Assembly (NCBI GenBank): GCA_964023275.1
Contig: OZ029916.1
Location: 36,643,727-36,707,726, forward strand
Source of the DNA: Norana najaformis
Taxonomy: Eukaryota > Annelida > Clitellata > Crassiclitellata > Hormogastridae
Reading direction: 5' to 3'
DNA length: 64,000 nt
Shown here: positions 11,265 through 23,950 of the stretch, piece by piece
Layout: each line of letters begins with the position of its first letter
How positions within the stretch are numbered: position 1 is the stretch's first letter
Program-made: the position numbers and the translations under genes
The notes under the pieces: model-generated
Told to the model about the DNA's origin: nothing
Databases searched by the model: none
What the model saw: the letters and a program-made list of their open reading frames with translations, nothing else

Positions 11265-11830
11265 ATAGAAGCGCTGACTTGCTATAGCAAAGTGCTAGAA
11301 CAGATAACTAGTTTCTTTATGGTCTCTCAAAGATTGAGTTAGGTAGCACCTTAAGTCTGTAATGAAATCCCGCCCAGTGCTATTAATGGCACCAAGAGTA
11401 TCGAATGCCAGCGATATAAAGCAGGAGTTGACTACTTTGTTTTTTCTGGAGGCTGCAAATTCTGGGGCCGGGCCGGCCGTTGCAACAGTTGCCTGCAAGT
11501 AAGAGGGAGCCACGGTGTCAATCATAGGTACATCCCAGAGATCAGGCTGCGGCCCATATGCCCAAGAATCAGGTTGAAACCATCCGGTCTCTTGCAGTAC
11601 GTTCTAGACAGCCCGTCTGGCTCTTTGATAGCTGGGAGGCAAGAATGTCTGAGGCTCCAAAAAATCAGGTCATTTAGGACGGTATGTGGGGATACACTGT
11701 CAGGGCCGAGACAGCAACAGAGTCCATGTGAACTGTCTGTCGTCATTAGCGATTGTCGTTCTGGTTTCTGAGAAATAGGGCGGGTCCCTGAGAGATAGGG
11801 CTGGCAGGAGGGCGAGTATCCCACATCACA
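11265..11830 (-). pseudogene. Decayed LINE ORF2 C-terminus (different family)
   Basis: On the minus strand, in shifting frames, it reads LNDLIFWSLR, AIKEPDGLSR, KRPDGFNLI, then IDTVAPSYLQATVATAGPAP and ISLAFDTLGAI through HKETSYLF-stop. These blocks match, in order, a C-terminal region common in marine-invertebrate non-LTR retrotransposons (recognised from memory). Frameshifts and stops show that it is dead. Confidence 0.6.
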
Positions 11831-13046
11831 GCCAAATACCCAGAAGCCGTATTAAAATTGCCCTGTTGCAAACTTCCGTGTGGCTTATTGGAACCAGAGC
11901 AGGGTTTATTGCAAGGTCTAGGAAGATGAACCACGCCATCTTTGTGGAGTAGTCATACCATCCTACCACCATGCTTTCTGTCAAAGAGAGGCAGAAACGT
12001 TGAGGTCTCCAATAGAACTAAATTATAAACGTGGAAGAAAAGCAAGGTGGGTAGGTAAAACAGGGTCATACCGGCAGAGAAATGTCAAACTAAGTACAGC
12101 CTAAACTTGACAAACAACAAGATAGGGGCAACGAGAAGCGTGGAGAGCAGCAAAAGTTGAATCAAAAGTAGCTACCAACTGCTAAAGTAAATGGTGAACA
12201 AACACCACGAATAACAGACCAGATAAAAACACACTCTTGCAACAATTATTTTACTTTTTATTTTATTTTATATTTTATTATTTTTGTTGTTTTTAGCTTA
12301 GTTTTAAATTTTCTCATCATCATCACCATCACCACCACATGAAGGTGCAGTAAAAGTCAGTAGATATTCTTTTCGGCCCTTGCCACATCCCATCCTCTCT
12401 CCCTTTATCTTTGTCACTATCTCTATCCATCCTCTATTCCTTCACTTAGAAAAACTTCCACAAACGAAATGCAAAGAACAATGGCACGTGAACTAGTTGC
12501 AGTGAACCCAGAAACAAGAAACACCAGAACACGAGACAAGCACTTTCTCAGAAACCAAAATCGTTTCACTATTCACTTACTGTCTGATGAAGATGCACAT
12601 AAGAGACAGCTAAGCGCCACAAACAGTTGCAGAAGCACTGATCTGTGCATTCTTGAAGTTCGAAACATCTTGACCTTTACTTTTTTCTCCAGTTCTACAA
12701 ACGCAACAGAACTGTTACTAACACCCACATTCACACCTTACAATAAAATACAATACAATACCTTACTTTTTTCTCACATTTATATAGCGTCACATTTGAA
12801 AACACACTAAGCAAATGTGGCGCAGGACCTCGCATGAAGCCCTTAAGCTGTCACTAAGGAGATTCTCAACCCTGCATTCAATGGCTAGCACTCAACCAGA
12901 CACTACACTGTGCAAAGACTGTATGCTTTTTTGAAGGATGCACTGGATAACACATTTCATTAGAACAAGTATTAAGATGTATTAAGATGTAACAGTCATG
13001 GACAGAGATCCCAGGTTTAGTTCAGCTCTATAGAAAATGACCGAGT

Positions 13047-13350
13047 GGCATGACAGCCTTGTGGTTAGCATGCTGGACTGTCAGTGGAGAGGCTGGGGTT
13101 CAGATCCTTCCTAGGCAAAAAGTTATTCAAGATTTATGCTCCAATTGTGACCCTCAGTAAACTTTAACTTGTCTATGAAATGATTATGCTCACTATACAA
13201 TGTCAGTGAGAAGATCAAAAAGTGAGGAAGAGAACTTTTCACCCACAACTACACACCGAGGCTAAGAAAATCAAGTCGCTTACACTTAACACACTTGGCA
13301 ACCTCTTGGGGTTGGTTAAAGTCCTGACTGTGCTTCTTCTTGTTAGAAAC
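13047..13350 (+). repeat. tRNA-derived SINE, copy 2
   Basis: Same organisation as the copy at 2.17-2.46 kb: cttgtggttagcatgctgg (A-box region), ggggttcagatcc (B box), attcaagattt, gaggctaagaaaatcaagtc, and a tail with cttcttcttg. The two copies differ at many positions, so they are old. Confidence 0.7.
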
Positions 13351-13934
13351 TGACATTATTCGATGTCAACGTTTTGACACGGCAGTTTCTGATACATGGC
13401 TTCTACAGACAGTTTTATAAAGAGTGCACTACCTCACTCTACTCAGGCCACATTACACGTTACCATGTGGGGCTCTGTACAAAGGAACCGTAAAACTTAG
13501 AGCATCAAGGAGATCGTCATTTGAAGTCCTGCAACTGTCTCTGCCAAGGACTCGCCTAAAACTGCCAGGACACAGCCAGAACAGGAGCTGTTTCCTACCA
13601 ACCAGCAGGTACGCTGTCTCCTAAGCCAAGAGATGACTGTCGAGGAGATTACGTATCCAAAACACCCAATCACCCACCCACCCATCTAAAGTAGGTAAGC
13701 ATACAATGCAGGGGCCCTTGAGCTCATTGCCTCTTATAAACTCAAGATTGTAGTCATAAGAAAACCTAAAGACCATTGGCATAAATCACACTGAGTGGCT
13801 CATACAACCCACATGACTCTAGGTGTATCCATATGGTATTCATTACGGCAGTGTACAGAAACAACACCAAATCGTAAGCACTTGCTGAGCAACTGTGCCT
13901 CAGCTCTTCTGGGCACATCATTATAGTATTTGTA

Positions 13935-14140
13935 ATTATATGTATCTGGTCACGTTTGTAGTGCCTTTAAGAACCCCTTTAAAGCACTTAAACATGGCTA
14001 TCTAATAGATCTAATTAACATATCTTTTTAATTGCCAGTTTTGTGCACTTCCGCAAACGTTTCCTGAGTCATCTCTGTCGAAACACTATGTAATTTAAGT
14101 GAAAGACTGTTCCAGAAAGATGATCCAATGCACAGGAAGG
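13935..14140 (-). mobile_element. LINE 3' fragment (family C), second copy
   Basis: Parallels 2795-2972: tagtgcctttaagaacccc, aacatggctatctaat, cgtttcctgagtcatctctg and gaaagactgttccagaaaga. It is non-coding now. Sharing both the coding end and the tail links the dispersed tagcgcctttaagaacc repeat to this LINE. Confidence 0.55.
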
Positions 14141-14144
14141 AAGA

Positions 14145-16240
14145 TAGCATATGATGTAATTGTAGCCGAACATTTGTATAGCGCCTCTTAAGACTGTGCT
14201 ACATTACACACAGCTGATCACACCATATTGCTGTATACATGTTCTTACAGCATGTATTCAGGCTACAGCAGTTCAGCCCATCTTTCGATCGATGAAGCCT
14301 TGTGGATCTCAACTAGTTTTACCACGAAGATAGGAATTTCAGACTGCATCAGTGCTTTAACATGATCATCAGCTGATGCCTTCTGCAACCGAGAGGTTCC
14401 ATAAATGTGCTATATAAATGTTCAGATACATACGTATATGCACATGTTACGATACCAGTGTTATAACTTGCCTTTTACTGTTAACTGAAAGCACAAGTGT
14501 CGTAAGATTAATTAAAGCTGAAAAGACGATTTAAGTACTTTGTGTGAACAAGGTCTTAGAAGTAGAGCTCTGGTAAAACATCCTTTATGGACCAACTTGG
14601 CTGGAACCTCTAAACCAGACCAGTGTTAGGTCTTGGCAATCTGGTGACGAGACCCCTGGCTTATTAAAAAGGACTAGACCTGGACTGTATTCTGGTGCCA
14701 ACACTGTTGGCTGCCTTTCGTCTAGTTCTTCAGTTGTAAACTGTAGTTGTGGCTGTGGTTTGTCCTTTTAATTGCCAGTTTTGTACACTGCTGCATAAAA
14801 AAATCCTTCATCGTTCGTTCGCTATATAAATATAAGTATTTCCGAATACACTACAGTAGTTCCCATGATGATCCAATATAAAAGAGTCAGTTTTCTCACA
14901 AACTGTACAGAAAGTTCGACTTTTAAACTGCTATGTGATTTTGCATCATTTTTACTGTATTATAATTTATATGCATTGCTGATTGCAAAGTGCTGGTTTT
15001 TGTCTCACAATAGTAAAGAGTACTTACTTACTTAGATACTGCACTAACTGAAATGGATACCGTTCACCAGCACAGCAGAGGAAGTCAGCTAGTACAAATG
15101 GAAATGAACTACCCCCCTCCTTAACCCAGGCCTAACTGCAGACAACTTCAATCAAAGCCTAAATGTCAAAGGGAACCCTCCAAATGACTAAACGACCCTC
15201 CATAAATACCCTCTGGAAAGCCGCTCCATAAATATCAATAATGCAACCCTGTAGGATGCAAAGGCCTAAGTGGTATATTACAGCCTCCAAATCTGTCCCT
15301 CACCCCAAGAGACGGGTGCCCAAAATTAGAAATTACCGCCACCTGGTGTCGCGGACTGAAATTACAGGTGCAGGCCTTATCGGCCCTATCCTTTGTCCTC
15401 CAAGCTTGCTGTCAGATTCACACCCCTCCACAAAGTTCCAGCCCTCAATTCCTAAAATGCCACAGCTTACACTTACAACTAGTCTTGCACAGGCACTGTA
15501 ACACTGCTATTACATTATATACATTACATCAGGTAATGGGGCCTCAAGTATCTAGACTGGCTCTGTCCAGAGGAATAAAATTTCAAATTTTGCCTTAGAA
15601 GTGACCATGGATTGAAACCAGAATGCTCTTAAACATCAATTGTATGGTATAGAACAGTAACTGTGGCCTCAAACCAGACATTATTATGGCCATTTGAAGT
15701 AATTAGACAAATATGTTACAAACAGGTAATAATGACTGTGCCTTGATGTCAAACAGTTTATATCTGTGGCCTTTCTAGTCACACTAGCAGCAGCTCTTGG
15801 CAGACTTCAGTTTAAGGGTGTACATGATATCCTTCTGTCGCAAAAGCTTCCCAGTTTGCATATTTTAAGAATTATGCCTAGCAGCGTCAGCTTTACCAAT
15901 TAGTAACATTTTTCCAATTATATGAAGTTTTCTGAGCAGTCATCCTGAAACAGCTGCTATGATATTTTCCAGTACATTACGTTATGCCACTGTAGATGCT
16001 GGCCGATCTTTCCATAAGTCAATCATAAAGTGCTTTGATCAACAATAACCTTATAATGTATCTAGTAATAGAAGTTATTCAATTTATGACTGTCTTTAAG
16101 CAAGATAGCGAATTTCAGAAATATTTTAACCTATTTCATTACAGAAAGGGCTACCTTTCCTCTGGGTTTCTGAATTAATAAAGGGCAAAATAATCTCTTT
16201 CCATACAATAATTCAACAGTAACCGGTCAGACTCAAATAC
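14145..16240. other. Non-coding stretch
   Basis: Contains a short copy of the dispersed tail repeat at about 14160-14190 (tagcgcctcttaagactg). Frames at 15241-15598 have no recognisable domain. Nothing else was seen. Confidence 0.35.
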
Positions 16241-16246
16241 CACCCT

Positions 16247-16995
16247 ATGCTTGACTTCAAAACCGCATCTACCATTGCCACATCCATAGTACATGCAAAA
16301 CTTGACTACTGCAACTCAATTTTCCTCAATATAGACACAAGCCAGACGAACCGCCTCCAAGCTATCCAGAATGCTCTCGTTCGTGCTATCACCAAAACTC
16401 CCAAACACCATCATCTCACCCCTGTTCTCAAATCACTTCACTGGCTTAAAACACCAGAACGAATAGAGTACAAAGTCTTATCCCTTACCTACAACACACT
16501 TCAATCCTCCTAACCCTCCTATCTTCGTCAATTATTTACAATCCCACCACTTCGTTCAACCCAGTCCTCGTCTGTCCTAACACTTCTTCGCCCTCCCGTC
16601 ATCTCATCCTTAAAATTTGGTAATCGCTCCATAGCCATAGCAGCCTCACCCCTCTGGAATAAACTCCCGCCAGAACTACGACAATTATCTGATCCATCAT
16701 ACGAACTCACCAACACTTCACCTCTTTCAGTTTCTGCGCTGGTCTGTCAATCAAGACTGAAAACGTTTCAAAAATCTTATCCTGATTCTTCCTGTTCCCC
16801 TTATCTCTCTTCTCGCTTCAATTTCAAACACCATCCACCGTAGCCGTCCCACTGTCTGACTGCCTGGCTTCTGGATCTTGACCTGGAACCGAACCCTTTT
16901 GCCTATCGATTTTGTTTTGACTGAGCGCCTGTGAATAGGCTGGTTCCCGCGACTTAGCTTTCCTTGGGCGCTGTAGAAATCTCGAGATTACGATT
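16247..16995 (+). mobile_element. LINE 3' end (CR1/L2-like, family A)
   Basis: Reads LDFKTASTIATSIVHAKLDY, NRLQAIQNALVRAI, HHLTPVLKSLHWLKTPERIE, then, with stops and frameshifts, LWNKLPPELRQLSDPSYE and SRLKTFQKSYPDS. This is the classic C-terminus of CR1/L2-type ORF2. A 3' UTR follows, ending gggcgctgtagaaatctcga and a (GATTAC)n tail. The copy is 5'-truncated and inactive. It matches 36.1-36.65 kb in reverse. Confidence 0.75.
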
Positions 16996-16999
16996 ACGA

Positions 17000-18300
17000 T
17001 TACGTTTACTCACGTTCGTTCGTTCTTCTGACAAAGCCGATAGACATTTATACAGAGCCACACAAAACCGGCACCTTTCAGCTTAATTTTTATTCGTTTT
17101 TTATAATAAATTGAACCTAGCTGTTTCTATTCTCGTGGTTTTAACGCAGACAAATAAAATAACGTTTGATTTTCGTATTTAACATCACATACGGGTGATT
17201 AAAATAATCTTTATTCTCCTACTTGGCCAGCTAGACATATCGCGCAAATCATTGACGTAAGTTTTGCAGACCGCCATCTGGCAGTTGACTATTACACATA
17301 AGCTGGAAATTTCTACAGCGCCCAAGAAGCTAAGCGGCTTTCTCAATACTCACCGATTCAGCAAAGAAGTAAAGACACGTTACGACAGTCCCGAATTAAA
17401 TACGTTTAAAACTCAATACATACACCAGTGTACGATATTTTTAATACTGTAGGCCTTGTACGAAATTTGGCCAGTCATATTATGGCACAAGTTCGCCGGC
17501 TTTATATACGTCATGTGGCGTTGAATCTTTGTACACGCAACCGCCCTTTAGTCTTCTGGTTATGGAAATACAATGCTTAAATCCCGTCGTGGGGGTTCGA
17601 TGAATGAATCCCGTGATTCATTTTGGAGCACAGCGCTCTAATAAAATATCTTTACTGTTCCTGCTTTTCCCTTTCCATAGCACTGCCTCTATATAACGTA
17701 ACGGACGTAGGTGGAAAAGCCAGCCTACTCATCCGTAAGCCTGGTGACTAATGCATACATTTGTTAGTCTGTCAGGCGTTCGTCGTCAATCATCGATCAA
17801 TGCCTACCGCTATGGCGAATATCGTCCTCTCTAAGTATAGTATCACGTGCAGGAGAGAGCTACAAATAAACCGCTGTGTACCAAAGTACCAACAAATTGC
17901 CAGGTGCTGCCGAGTTCTGTATAAGCACACTGTAACACGAGGTGAAGTGAAAGTGTGCGCCTCCGGTGGCCGGTGCAGTGGGTAAGTAAGTAAAGTATCC
18001 CATATCCCACAAGCGAGACTTAGGGGAGATGCTCATTACCTTTTCTTTAGGTCTTTGAGCCTGCAATGGAAGAATCCCAGGGTTTTGGACATGGGGCAAG
18101 TGCATTGCAGGACTTGCCGTTTACTTCCCAGCTTATGCCGATACCAAATTATCTGTTTGGTGACAGAGGCACGGTGTGCCCAAACAACGGAGTCGAACCC
18201 GCAACTGCGTGATAATTGACCAAGCGCTAGTGGGTGGCAGCCATGAAATGTCAAAAATACGACTACGCTCATGAATGTTATGCTGTCATGGTTTTACTAA
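17000..18300. other. Non-coding stretch with small repeat relics
   Basis: A short reverse copy of the family A LINE 3' end lies at about 17308-17335 (gaaatttctacagcgcccaa). A minus-strand tRNA-like segment at about 18165-18245 has the B box gggttcgactcc. No gene was recognised. Confidence 0.4.
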
Positions 18301-18313
18301 GAAATAGCAAGTG

Positions 18314-18379
18314 GTCCACGTTTTTGGGAGATTTTATATATAACCATGGTTATATATAAAATCTCCCAAAAACGTGGAC
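18314..18379. repeat. Perfect 66-bp palindrome
   Basis: The 33-base arm 18314-18346 is the exact reverse complement of 18347-18379. The centre is ccatgg and there is no spacer. It could extrude a cruciform or arise from a MITE-like or fold-back event. Flanking bases do not pair. Confidence 0.95.
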
Positions 18380-18566
18380 TGTGCACAGCCAAGTTTTCAG
18401 CCCACTTTCTTACAATCGCGTTCCAGAAAATAGTTGGGGATTTTGTATACATATTGAAACCCGGTAGGCGGAAGATGAACCAGCGCAAAAAGTGAGAGTT
18501 GCTGCTTAAAATGAAAACCGAAACTATGTTCAGCTGTATGCAGAACAATCGGTCTCGGTTGCTTAT

Positions 18567-19246
18567 TAGTGGTGGGTCGGTTTAACCGATACCGATCCGA
18601 TATGGCGATATTCAGAAAAATCAGAATCGACACCAGAGTTGGTGGAAAAACACAGACCGAAGAAGACTGAAAAATACCGATACCGAAGAAAAAATACAAC
18701 AACAAAACCGTGAAGCCGGTATGCACATATTTTATATATCAGAATTTTAGGTTACCTGACGGATATTATATTTCATTCACTGAACAGTTTAATATTGCTT
18801 AAAGCTTTGATGTCGACTGATAGGCTACACGTGAGTCCCGTCACTAGTGCCAGATCTTCATTAATACTAGACTAAATGACATAGTTACTACGTAGCGGAA
18901 GTTGTGACGTCGTGCGCTTGAGGGGGAATGTTTTGCCCTCTCCGCGCCCTCTTGGTATACAATTTTGTTGCAGTGATAAAACAGCTCTACACGTTGTACA
19001 GCTGTAAAGCGTACACTGCAAAAAAATCCGACTATAGACTTAAAAGAAAAAACAATTAAAAACCTGAAACCGATATAGACTTAAAGGAAACGAACAAATA
19101 AAACCCTGAAAGTGATACCGACAGCACGATACTTAGACAACACCGATACCGAAACGAACCTGAAAACAAGACATAACCAAAACCGATACCCACTTTTTAA
19201 AAACCATACGGGACCCGCTGTATCGGGAAACGCACCATCCCACTAT
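18567..19246. mobile_element. Possible hAT-like non-autonomous element
   Basis: The left end tagtggtgggtcggtttaac and the inverted right end atagtgggatggtgcgtttc are similar, and the interior is rich in ccgatacc motifs. No transposase frame and no convincing 8-bp target duplication were seen, so the call is tentative. Confidence 0.3.
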
Positions 19247-19530
19247 CACCCGTCCCTCGCTCCTCCGTTGAGCTTTCGGTCTACATAGCTTTTCAGTGTT
19301 GCCTCCGTCAAGGAAGCGGCTAATCCTGAACCTTCCCGACACTATGGGCGGATATGGTACGGGACGGCCATTCTACGTCGAGAGTAAAAGGGGCAGGGAT
19401 GCAGATGGCTTTGGGTGTAAAACTGTGCCAGAATCACCCCTGCCCCGATAAGCTATGTGCGGACCATAAATATATTAACACGTGTTATTATCTTTATGGT
19501 TGTAGGCCCAACCTCGGGCTTGCACTCAGT

Positions 19531-19635
19531 CAACGGAGACCTAAAATGGTGTTGCGCCCATGCAAACGGTCAGCGGTAAAGAATTTCGCCCAATAAATTC
19601 ATTGAAAAAGGACGACGTCGTGGCCATTTTCGATG
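19531..19635 (+). repeat. Dispersed ~100-bp repeat, copy 1
   Basis: Shares gagacctaaaatggtg, ccatgcaaacggtcagcggt and aattcattgaaaa with copies at 43.08-43.2 kb and 44.34-44.43 kb. Family unknown. Confidence 0.55.
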
Positions 19636-19639
19636 CCAC

Positions 19640-22240
19640 GTTTGTTCGCTATATAAAAAGTGCAACTACTGTTCTTCTGTTGGTATACTGGCTTACTTAG
19701 CACCCGATGTCGGCGCTTTATATTTGTACGTTCACGGGGTTATCTTCGTCGGCCTAACCCCGACCACACGGATTCTCACCTGGCACTGAAACCGATCTAA
19801 CCAACCTGGCTCAAGCGAATCCAATCTGGTATACCTCTAGTGCTTGTGCTAACCGGGTCTCCCATATGGCGTTTTTGAGTGGCACTGATAAATATATTTA
19901 GGCAATTTACATTCATTCAATCGGGCCATAGGCAGCAAGACTGCACACGGACACTTCGTTAAAAGGGATTGCTTTATCAATTAAATCATTTATAACAACT
20001 GTTTTTCGTGTATTTTACTAAAGCGGCCCGCTACAAATACATCGACATACATACAAGCTAAAATCATCTCACGACACAAAGTCACAGGGTTTCCCAAGAC
20101 AAAATAACGTTCACGACTCTTTCTCTCTCTCTCTGTCTGTATGTCGCTGGCTAGAATTAATCCATCCTAGGGAAGGGGTCTGCCACACATCCTACCATAC
20201 ATATCCTACCATTTGTTTCTATCTCCAGCATCTTCCTTCTTCAGTCTGAGGAGCTTTAGGTCTTGCTGAATCATGTCACCCCATCTTGTTTTGTTGTCCC
20301 AGACGTAAATCTCAGGTTTCCCATATAACGACCGATATGGTTCGCAAATCATTTATAGCCGAGTTCTCTAGGACGGGCGAATGAAACAGACAATTTCAGG
20401 AACTTACTTGGTGCAGAAAGCCATAAAAACTCTCCTTACAGAAAATCATGGTTCCTTACACACGTTTCACAAAATCAGAACAAAATACACAAATTCCACA
20501 GCCAAAAGGCCGGTAAAATGATATGTCACTTGAAAATACATCCATTACAAGCTGAAACGGTCCATAAAACAGACGAAAATATAGGGAGGGGTAATACTGG
20601 GAGGGTGGAATGGCAAAGAACTCTTCCCCAATTCAGCACCAGTAATTTTAGTTCAAGTCTAATGTAATTAAAATGTAATAAGCTATATCTACATCTACAA
20701 GGTTTAGCAAAATAATCTGTAAAATGCTTCGTCAAACATCAATCTCCAAACAGTGAAAGGACCAACTGATAGTTTCAGTCCTGATTTCGAGTCAGACAGC
20801 TGGTAAAAGTTTACCATGACAGCAAAATATTTCCTTACAGAGATAATTGTAAACACCAGCAGAGGGTCACAAATTCACAATAAGATAAATTGTCCAACAA
20901 GTCTGTTGGATATACAAAAGTTGCCTTCACCGTTAGAAAAATATTCGACAAAATCATTCAATTTTTGTCACAAAAAGTTGCATACAGTCAAATAAGCCAC
21001 AAGTATTCAGATGTTCAAGTAGCCTATAGTATTTTTAATAATAACACAGAAAAGTTAACTTGAAGCAAAAGTCTGGTCAGCAAATTATCAAGTAGTATAA
21101 AGAAAATACACTAAATTCGAAAATATTCATTTCACAATAGAATGTCTTTAAAATTAAAAACCTTTTCCCAATTAAGCCAAATTAAAGATAGGAAAGTCCA
21201 TCACCACCAAAAAATGTTCAGATCACTAAAACATACAATGTTGACACTACCAAGTTCTAAATAAAACACTTAGAATCTGTATACCCGATACCTAACAAAT
21301 CCTGCAAACACGATCCATTGAAACTAAGTGACCAGCAACATGCTTGTAAACCTGCAGGGCTAAGATCTATAAAATATTAATGCTGCTAAACTTAAATTTT
21401 TATGTTTTCTTTTAAACTTTTTCTGTTTGTCTAAACTGGTCATATTTTGTAACTAAGAAACTATGATGATTATTCTGAAAAAATAAACCTTTTCCTGAAA
21501 GTGCCTACCACATTTCGTGTTGAGAAATTCAGATTCACAAAAAAACCGTCACTATTGCATTCTCACATTTAAAAAAAATATTTTTAAAACAAGAAATATA
21601 ATGACCTAAAAATATAATGACCTAAAATAAATTGAAGTATATACCTAGTCAAGCAGTTAGTATGTACATACACCCTAAACATCTGTTAAGATCTTTACTT
21701 CTCCTTAATGTTTTCTATTGCCCTGATTTCAAATTGAAGCATTTTTTAATTCAAGTATCTACCATATACAAAAAACACGGAATGTTCAAACTCTCTATAA
21801 AAATAAAGTATTCAGATTTTTGCTTATTAAAAACAGTGTTTACTTTACATTAAAGAACTTTTCAGAACTGTAACACAACACTTGTAGTGTGTACAAAAAG
21901 TTTTTAATAAAGAACTTTCAAGGCACTAATTCTCACAATAATATCACCTCTATTAAAAGCATATTCACCCTGTAAAAGATTTCAGAACTTTTCTTCTTTA
22001 AAATGAATTGTTTACATCAAATCAATGAGTATCGAACTAAAAACTACAGTACAGGTAAATAAAAGCACAAAAAAATTTCTTTAAGCACTGGTGTTTGCAA
22101 GAATGAAAAACTTCCAGGACGCTCAGATGTTCCATTTTAAGATCATCTCATCAAAACAAACCAATACCAACTTTTAAGCACAAAAGAGGTAACAAATCTG
22201 ACAGATGTTCTTTAGACTCAGCAACATAGATATCGCCTTT
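19640..22240. other. Intergenic DNA and probable innexin 3' UTR
   Basis: Strongly AT-rich from about 20.9 kb up to the innexin stop at 22241. No coding signal. The 3' UTR of the innexin probably occupies its right part; no clear poly(A) signal was found. Confidence 0.4.
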
Positions 22241-22892
22241 CTATGACTGGCTGCTCATTGGCAAAAGCTCCTGTGCATCGGGGTACAGCCTGTTCCGACC
22301 AACCACGTTGTTCTCCTTCCATGCATCCCACACGGCACAGATGACCTCGGTTGTTGTCACGTTGTTTGTGTTGTGCGCGATCAGGCGCATGATGAATCCT
22401 CCATCCTGGCGCAGGTAGTCAATGGTGAACTTGCAGATCAGCTCTGAGTCAACGTCCCCAGTTAGACGACCACCGAGGCGAAGATGGTTCTTGATGAACT
22501 TGATACGGTCGCCTTGGTGCATGGCACGTGCGATCCAGACAAAGAGACTAATGATGCTGACGGCAAGGACAAACAACATCCAGAACCAGAGGAACAGGTA
22601 GATCTTCTCGTTGTACATGTTGATCGGAAGGACACACTGGATCGTGTATCGCTGGGTGTTTACCATATCTTGGCCACGCACGTCGAAGTCACAGAAGGTC
22701 ACACGGGGGAAGGCGACGTAGCTCTCATCCTCTGTCCAGTCCTTGGAGCTGGCCATGTTGTTCAACATATCGAAGCCGAAGGTGTTGTACTTCATCGCAA
22801 GGACCTTGTTGAGAAGAAACAGCTGAGCAAAGATGTTCACAATGTAGAGTACCTTAGAGATCAGGAAGAGGACAAGTAGGTAACTGCCCAAC
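22241..22892 (-). CDS. inx: Innexin terminal exon
   Basis: Encodes residues 193-409: TM3, loop 2, TM4 and the cytoplasmic tail, ending in TAG at 22241-22243. Acceptor cattgaatag. Confidence 0.95.
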
Positions 22893-23921
22893 CTATTCAA
22901 TGGAAAACAATCAATCAGTATTACTCGAAATCATTCAGACAATCAATGAATTAAACAATTAAACCTAATAAATATCAATATAAAAATCTGCATAAATGGC
23001 TTATGATCTGTAGAATTCCATACTTAATATGCTGCCAGAACCTACCTGGTATATTCTATCAGCCACTCACGTTTGCATTAGGGAAGAAGTGTTGCTAGTC
23101 ACTGAAATAAAATTTTATAATAGTTAACTGGGGTTCCTAATCGCAGGAAAAGTTGTCCCTTTGACATCTTGACTGTAAAACCTTGAATGAAACTATCCTT
23201 TAATGATAAACATTCTTTTACTGGTAAGCACTGATGCATAACAAATTTCAGTGATAAGTAAACACAAAAACAGATAAAATGAACTAATCAGAAAAAACTA
23301 ATGATAAAATTCAATTCCTTGTTATAATATCAGCACATCATACCTTCTGCCGCACAGTCTTCCTGTCGACAAAATGCACTTGACTCCACGCCCACATCCC
23401 TTGCGCGTCTGCCTACTATTCAGGAAGCGATTCATGTGCTTAGCAAGAACTTGGAGCGTCTTCTCCTGCGATTCCACCTTCTCCGTCCGTGACAGACTGT
23501 GCGCCGCTGCCAGGATGTTGTCCGCATCCACACCAGCTTTGCTGTTCAGCCCATGCCAGACCACCGAAGGAAGGTAGAAGAGGACTGCCTGAAGCAGGAG
23601 GATTATGGAAACCCACTGGTAATAGGGAATCATCTGACGACCTGTTTCATCCACTCCCTTTGGAACTTCCTGGCTCCATGGAAGATAGTAGGTGTTCTTG
23701 ATCCAGCAGTACTGTGTTGCGAACTTTGTGTGTGGACCGGTGAAGTGGTTCGGTGCCCAGCAGGTGATTGGATTGCGAACGTAAGCATTCATCGTAGTCA
23801 AGACAGCAAACATGACCAACAGGACAACAGTGTAGCGAGAGCTCAGGCGATCCGCATAGTCATCGTCATTCTTGCTGCGGGTCTTGGAAGCCCCCGCGAT
23901 CATACCGGCTAGACGATCCAT
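22241..23921 (-). CDS. inx: Innexin gap-junction protein, complete (two exons)
   Basis: Forms gap-junction channels or hemichannels in the plasma membrane. Exons 23344-23921 and 22241-22892, joined in phase 2 (AG|G), give 409 residues, usual for the family. TM1 is about residues 30-48. Extracellular loop 1 has two Cys (54 and 72) in CWAPNHF and YCWIKNTYYLP. The YYQWV signature at 100-104 opens TM2. TM3 is about 197-220 (GSYLLVLFLISKVLYIVNIF). Loop 2 Cys are 260 (FPRVTFCDF) and 279. TM4 is about 291-311. The start ATG lies 30 bases after a good acceptor (ctgatttttcag), so a 5' UTR exon lies upstream. The C-terminus is PMSSQS. All key residues are present and it looks functional. Confidence 0.96.
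23344..23921 (-). CDS. inx: Innexin exon with start codon
   Basis: Encodes residues 1-192: MDRLAGMIAGASKTRSKNDD, TM1, loop 1, YYQWV, TM2 and the cytoplasmic loop to LCGR. Donor GTATGA. The 5' UTR part of this exon starts at 23951 after the acceptor. Confidence 0.95.
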
Positions 23922-23950
23922 TTCAAAGTATCACAGCAGCTCTTAGTCAA

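Noticed and set aside
22484-22879. Plus-strand frames opposite the innexin (also 23374-23912)
   Set aside because: Shadows of the innexin coding strand.
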